NCBI RefSeq assembly: GCF_015475875.1
Contig: NZ_JADKYM010000006.1
Coordinates: 1 to 64,000 of the forward strand
Origin: Sphingopyxis solisilvae
GTDB lineage: Bacteria > Pseudomonadota > Alphaproteobacteria > Sphingomonadales > Sphingomonadaceae
Direction: 5' to 3'
DNA: 64,000 bases
How positions within the stretch are numbered: position 1 is the stretch's first letter; each line of letters starts with the position of its first letter. The position numbers and the translations under genes were made by a program. The notes below the pieces were generated by a model, which saw nothing but the letters and a program-made list of their open reading frames with translations, searched no databases and was not told where the DNA came from. Shown piece by piece: positions 60,863 to 64,000 of the stretch.

Positions 60863-63103
60863 TCAGAAGGTTATGCGACCCTCGACACCGATTACGCGCG
60901 GCTGGCTGTAGCGATTGATCGTGGGGGCCTGGGCGACATAGTAGAGCTTGTCGAACAGGTTGTTGGCGAAGGCGCTGATGTTGACCTTCCCGAACTGTAC
61001 GCCGACGCGCAAGTTCACCAGAACATAATCGTCAAGATCGACCGATGTGGCCGTCAGCTCCTGCTTGCCGCCCCATTGACCGCTCACGAGGACATTGCTC
61101 GTCAGCGCGACATCCTTGGCGACGGGATAGCGAAGGTTGAGATTGGCCGAGGCGAGCCAGTCCGGCACCTGGGCAAGGTCGAGCCCGTCATAGCGTCCGC
61201 TCTTGACCTTCCCGCCCTGACGCGACCCGCTGAGCGCGAGGCGGCCATTGCCCTCCCCGAGATCGAAGCCCTGCGAATATTCCGCTTCGATGCCCCAGCT
61301 TTTCGCATCGCCTGCATTGGCGAGATAGGTTACGGCGGCCACCGGGCAGGTCGGGTTTGTCAGCGCGCAGCCATCGTCGAGTTGGGCGATCAGATCATCC
61401 AGCTCGGTATAATAGCCGGCGATCGCGAAGTAGCCGCGGCGAAGGGGGCTGCCCTTGATGCCGACTTCATAGCTCCGGCTCCCCTCGCTCCCGAACGGTA
61501 CCTGAACAGGGCTCGGCGCGCGCGGATCCGACAGGCGGGTGTTGAAGCCGCCGGCGCGGTAGCTGGTTCCCACCTTGCCATATGCCAGCACGTTCGGCGT
61601 GAGCTTGAACGACAGGGTCGCATTGTAGGAAAGATTGTCGTCGCTCAGCTTCCCGTCGATAATGCGGCTCGGCCCGCCGGTCGGGAGGCCGGTCGCCAGA
61701 TCGTAGAGCCGCGCCGTGATCGACCGGCTGTCGCTGGTGTAGCGAAGTTCGCCCGTGATGTTGATCGTGTCGGTGATGTCGAAGCCGAGCGACCCGTAAG
61801 CCGCATAGCTTTCGAAGTGGAGGCGCGACGGCGCGATGTTGCCCGGCGACGGGTTGGCGAGCGTCGGCGTCCGCGTCGTGGTCAGCGAGAAATCGCTGTC
61901 GAGAATCAGCGCCTCCGCGCCGAGGAGCCAGGCGAAGCGCCCGCCCGATCCGTTGACGTGAATGTCCTGCGAGAAGCTGTCGGTGGTATCGATCACAAAC
62001 GACCCGCTGCTGGGATCGATCGGCGTCAGCGCGCCGACCTGGCCCGCTGCCCGCGCACGCGCCAGCTCGGCCGGGCTGACCGCGTCGTTGTCGAGGTCAT
62101 ATTCTGAATGGCGTTTGCGGAAACTGGTCGTGGAACTGAGCTCGGCGCCGCCCAGATCGACGCGCACCAGGGCCTGCAACCCGTCGATGTCCTGAATGGC
62201 TCGCGGGGCGGTGCTCCAGGGATAGCTGAAGCGGTCCTGGATATAACCTCCCGGAAAGCCCGGCGTGCCGGCCGGGATGAAGATCTGGTAGTGGATGCTG
62301 GGCGTCGTGAGGCGCTGCGTCTCGGCGAGAAGCACGACATCGACGGGACCGCGCCGAAGGCGGAGCTGGCCGCGCAGACCGTGGCCCTTCTGCCGATCGA
62401 AATATACGTCGTTGTCCGGATTGTAGAAAAAGCCCTTGTCCTGCTCGACAAGGTCGCCGCTTATGCGCAGCGCAGCGCCTTCGCCAAGCGGCACATTGAC
62501 TGCGCCCTGCAGCTGGAGGCTGTTGTTCTCGAAGGCATAGCGTGCGCTCGCCCACCCCGAGAGATCGAACTCCGGCTGTGCCGAAATGATGTTGATCGCG
62601 CCACCGACCGCGTTCCGGCCGTAAAGGGCACCCTGCGTCCCGCGCAGCACCTCGACGCGGCCGATATCGAGCATGTCGAGCCGCGAGAAGTTGCGGCCGC
62701 CGACGGGGCCGCCGCCAATATAGGCCCCGTTGCGGTAGAGACCGATGCTCGGATCGCCGTTCGTCGCCCGCGCCGTCGACGATGCGCGAATGGAAATTTC
62801 GGAGGTCAGCGACGAGTTGAGGTTGTTGAAACGAACGCTCGGCTGATCGGCCAGGAGTTCGGGGGTCGACGTCGCGCCACCGCGATCTGCAAGCGAGGCT
62901 GCGTCGATGACCGAGGCCGCTGTCGGGACGTCGGCGAGCCGCTCCTCGCGGCGCCTCGCCGTAACCACGATCGAGCCGTCATCGACGGCTGCCGACGCGG
63001 TGTCAGCCGGGGCGGGCGGGTCGCTTTCCTGGGCCAGAGCCGGATCGGCGCCGACGACCCAAAGGGCGGCCGAACAAAACAAGGTGCACGCGTAGCGTCC
63101 CAT
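60863..63103 (-). CDS. TonB-dependent receptor
   Basis: A 746-residue outer-membrane receptor without an STN domain. A signal peptide (about 1-24, ending ALAQ), a TonB box SIVVTARRRE, a plug with VEVLRGTQGALYGRNAVGGAIN and a barrel ending VEGRITF. The FALSE-type plug and sequence resemble the large sphingomonad family of receptors for aromatic or terpenoid-like nutrients. GGAGGG precedes the ATG. The esterase gene follows, 54 bases away. Confidence 0.92.
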   Translation of the reverse strand: MGRYACTLFCSAALWVVGADPALAQESDPPAPADTASAAVDDGSIVVTARRREERLADVPTAASVIDAASLADRGGATSTPELLADQPSVRFNNLNSSLTSEISIRASSTARATNGDPSIGLYRNGAYIGGGPVGGRNFSRLDMLDIGRVEVLRGTQGALYGRNAVGGAINIISAQPEFDLSGWASARYAFENNSLQLQGAVNVPLGEGAALRISGDLVEQDKGFFYNPDNDVYFDRQKGHGLRGQLRLRRGPVDVVLLAETQRLTTPSIHYQIFIPAGTPGFPGGYIQDRFSYPWSTAPRAIQDIDGLQALVRVDLGGAELSSTTSFRKRHSEYDLDNDAVSPAELARARAAGQVGALTPIDPSSGSFVIDTTDSFSQDIHVNGSGGRFAWLLGAEALILDSDFSLTTTRTPTLANPSPGNIAPSRLHFESYAAYGSLGFDITDTINITGELRYTSDSRSITARLYDLATGLPTGGPSRIIDGKLSDDNLSYNATLSFKLTPNVLAYGKVGTSYRAGGFNTRLSDPRAPSPVQVPFGSEGSRSYEVGIKGSPLRRGYFAIAGYYTELDDLIAQLDDGCALTNPTCPVAAVTYLANAGDAKSWGIEAEYSQGFDLGEGNGRLALSGSRQGGKVKSGRYDGLDLAQVPDWLASANLNLRYPVAKDVALTSNVLVSGQWGGKQELTATSVDLDDYVLVNLRVGVQFGKVNISAFANNLFDKLYYVAQAPTINRYSQPRVIGVEGRITF

Positions 63104-63129
63104 AAATCCCTCCCATGTCATTTCTCATT

Positions 63130-63141
63130 ATTATCGATAAT
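63130..63141. promoter_or_regulatory. Perfect palindrome upstream of TonB receptor
   Basis: ATTATCGATAAT, a perfect 12-base palindrome 27-38 bases upstream of the receptor start. A TTGACA lies about 20 bases further upstream on the - strand and could be the -35 box. A regulator binding here would block the promoter. Confidence 0.45.
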
Positions 63142-63195
63142 TTTGAACATCGATACAATTCTGTCAAGCCGATTCTGCCCGCCTCGCCTCGCTAA

Positions 63196-64000
63196 TCAGC
63201 GATGTGCCGGAACCAGCGCGGAGATCAAATCGCGGATCCCGCGTGCCGTAGCGGCAAGCGGCTCGGAGGCGACGACGTCCAGCGTATCGGTCGCCGCATG
63301 ATGATGTCTGTGGGCGCCGAACACGCCGGCATGCCGAACATAGCCGGCGCCGATGACCTCGGCGAGTTCGCCCGCCACGCCCTGCGAAGACGGATAGGCC
63401 ATCTCGAGTCCGGGTTGCCCCTTGAAGATCGCGCGCGCGCGATCGACGAAGTCCGCCGAGGTCATCAGGAAGCGGTAGGGATCCGCGCTCGGCAGCGGCA
63501 GAAGCGCGGACGGCGTTTCCTGAAAGTCGCGCGTGGCGACATTGGCTCCGAGGTGGAGCCAGAGGTCGGTCTCGGCCGGCGGCGGCCCGATGCTCTCGAC
63601 GACGTGGCTGGCTCCGAGATTCTCATACTCATGTCCGCTGTTGCAGAGGAACAGCAGACTGTGACCGGTGAAAATACGCGGCATCCAGTCTGCCAGCGCC
63701 AACCAGACGGCGATCCCGGGACCCCGTTCGCCGGCGCAATCGGTCCAGCCCGAACGGGGGGTCGAGACGACGATCCAGCGGCGGCCGGCGCGTTCGACAC
63801 GCCCTATTATATTGTCCGCCCGGCGAACGCCCCCGTCGCCCGTTATCGTGAGGCTCGCGCGCGTGCCGTGGCGAGCCGCTTCGATCACGGGCGCCGCATG
63901 ACGCGGCGCGAGGAGGGCTATCGGCCTGTCGGAAAATGGCCCGTCCGCGGGAGCATTCAGCAGAAGCGCCTCCCCGCTCGGGCCGGTCGTGACGAGGATA
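63196..64000 (-). CDS. M28-like peptidase, 5' end outside window
   Basis: The 3' part of a secreted or periplasmic zinc-peptidase-like gene; the frame stays open to the right edge, so the N-terminus is missing. A PA-like segment (about 63800-63950) precedes an M28-like domain with STPRSGWTDCAGERGPGIAVWL, a His-Glu-Tyr (GHEYENLG) and C-terminal HRHHHAATDTLD. The usual GAxDNAxG metal-binding block is degenerate (GWTDCAGE), so zinc binding and activity are uncertain. It lies 93 bases upstream of the receptor gene on the same strand. Confidence 0.75.
   Translation of the reverse strand, partial: ILVTTGPSGEALLLNAPADGPFSDRPIALLAPRHAAPVIEAARHGTRASLTITGDGGVRRADNIIGRVERAGRRWIVVSTPRSGWTDCAGERGPGIAVWLALADWMPRIFTGHSLLFLCNSGHEYENLGASHVVESIGPPPAETDLWLHLGANVATRDFQETPSALLPLPSADPYRFLMTSADFVDRARAIFKGQPGLEMAYPSSQGVAGELAEVIGAGYVRHAGVFGAHRHHHAATDTLDVVASEPLAATARGIRDLISALVPAHR

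Noticed and set aside
1-64000. CRISPR array, integrase, transposase or attachment sites
   Set aside because: No regularly spaced repeats, recombinase motifs or flanking direct repeats were seen on either strand.

Overview
The window is GC-rich, densely coded alphaproteobacterial DNA that fits a member of the Sphingomonadaceae (Sphingopyxis/Sphingobium-like). The reasons are several TonB-dependent receptors, a FecI/FecR/receptor/isopeptidase arrangement typical of sphingomonad and caulobacter lasso-peptide loci, a luxI-phyH pair, CYP153-type P450 catabolism, and an integrative-element backbone (ParB, strawberry-notch helicase/methylase, Toprim, DUF2493, DUF736). No tRNA, rRNA, CRISPR array, integrase or transposase was recognised. 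Functions are read from motifs and family knowledge; no database search was possible.

Layout. (1) 0-6.4 kb is a mixed accessory stretch: an HU protein with a TTG start, a secreted EEP-family phosphodiesterase, a nuclease-like gene divergent from a Xre/RES toxin-antitoxin pair, a fused remnant of a SEC-C protein and a reverse transcriptase, an MNT-HEPN protein and a DUF736 gene. (2) 6.8-19.1 kb is a lasso-peptide locus built as two convergent arms. The + arm encodes an ECF sigma factor, a FecR-like anti-sigma factor, a TonB receptor with an STN domain and a lasso-peptide isopeptidase. The - arm encodes LuxR, LuxI, a phytanoyl-CoA-type dioxygenase, a GntR regulator, two 40-residue lasso precursors not in any larger reading frame, the leader peptidase (B) and the cyclase (C). 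(3) 19.3-32.2 kb is a tightly packed catabolic operon led by a FadR-type regulator: flavin enzyme, thiolase-like protein, OB-fold partner, two acyl-CoA dehydrogenases, acyl-CoA ligase, Baeyer-Villiger monooxygenase, hydrolase and Nudix protein. It is divergent from a P450/ferredoxin pair. (4) 32.4-43.7 kb is an integrative-element or plasmid maintenance block on the - strand. (5) 44.1-48.3 kb holds a two-component system, two small secreted proteins and a sterol-desaturase-family enzyme. (6) 48.3-64 kb is a hydrolase-rich region with two more TonB receptors, a TauD-type dioxygenase, serine hydrolases, thioesterases, a DUF1254 protein and a peptidase cut by the window edge. A recurring TTGTCAATAAT-type near-palindrome lies in three of its promoter regions.

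How it may work together. The lasso locus looks like a complete make, export, re-import and cleave circuit. The precursors are processed by B and C, the mature peptide is presumably recovered by the TonB receptor, signalled through FecR and sigma, and linearised by the isopeptidase. An acyl-homoserine-lactone system and a GntR regulator sit directly upstream of the precursors in the same orientation, and a dyad lies between gntR and the first precursor. This suggests, but does not prove, population-density control of lasso-peptide production. No dedicated lasso ABC exporter was seen in the window.
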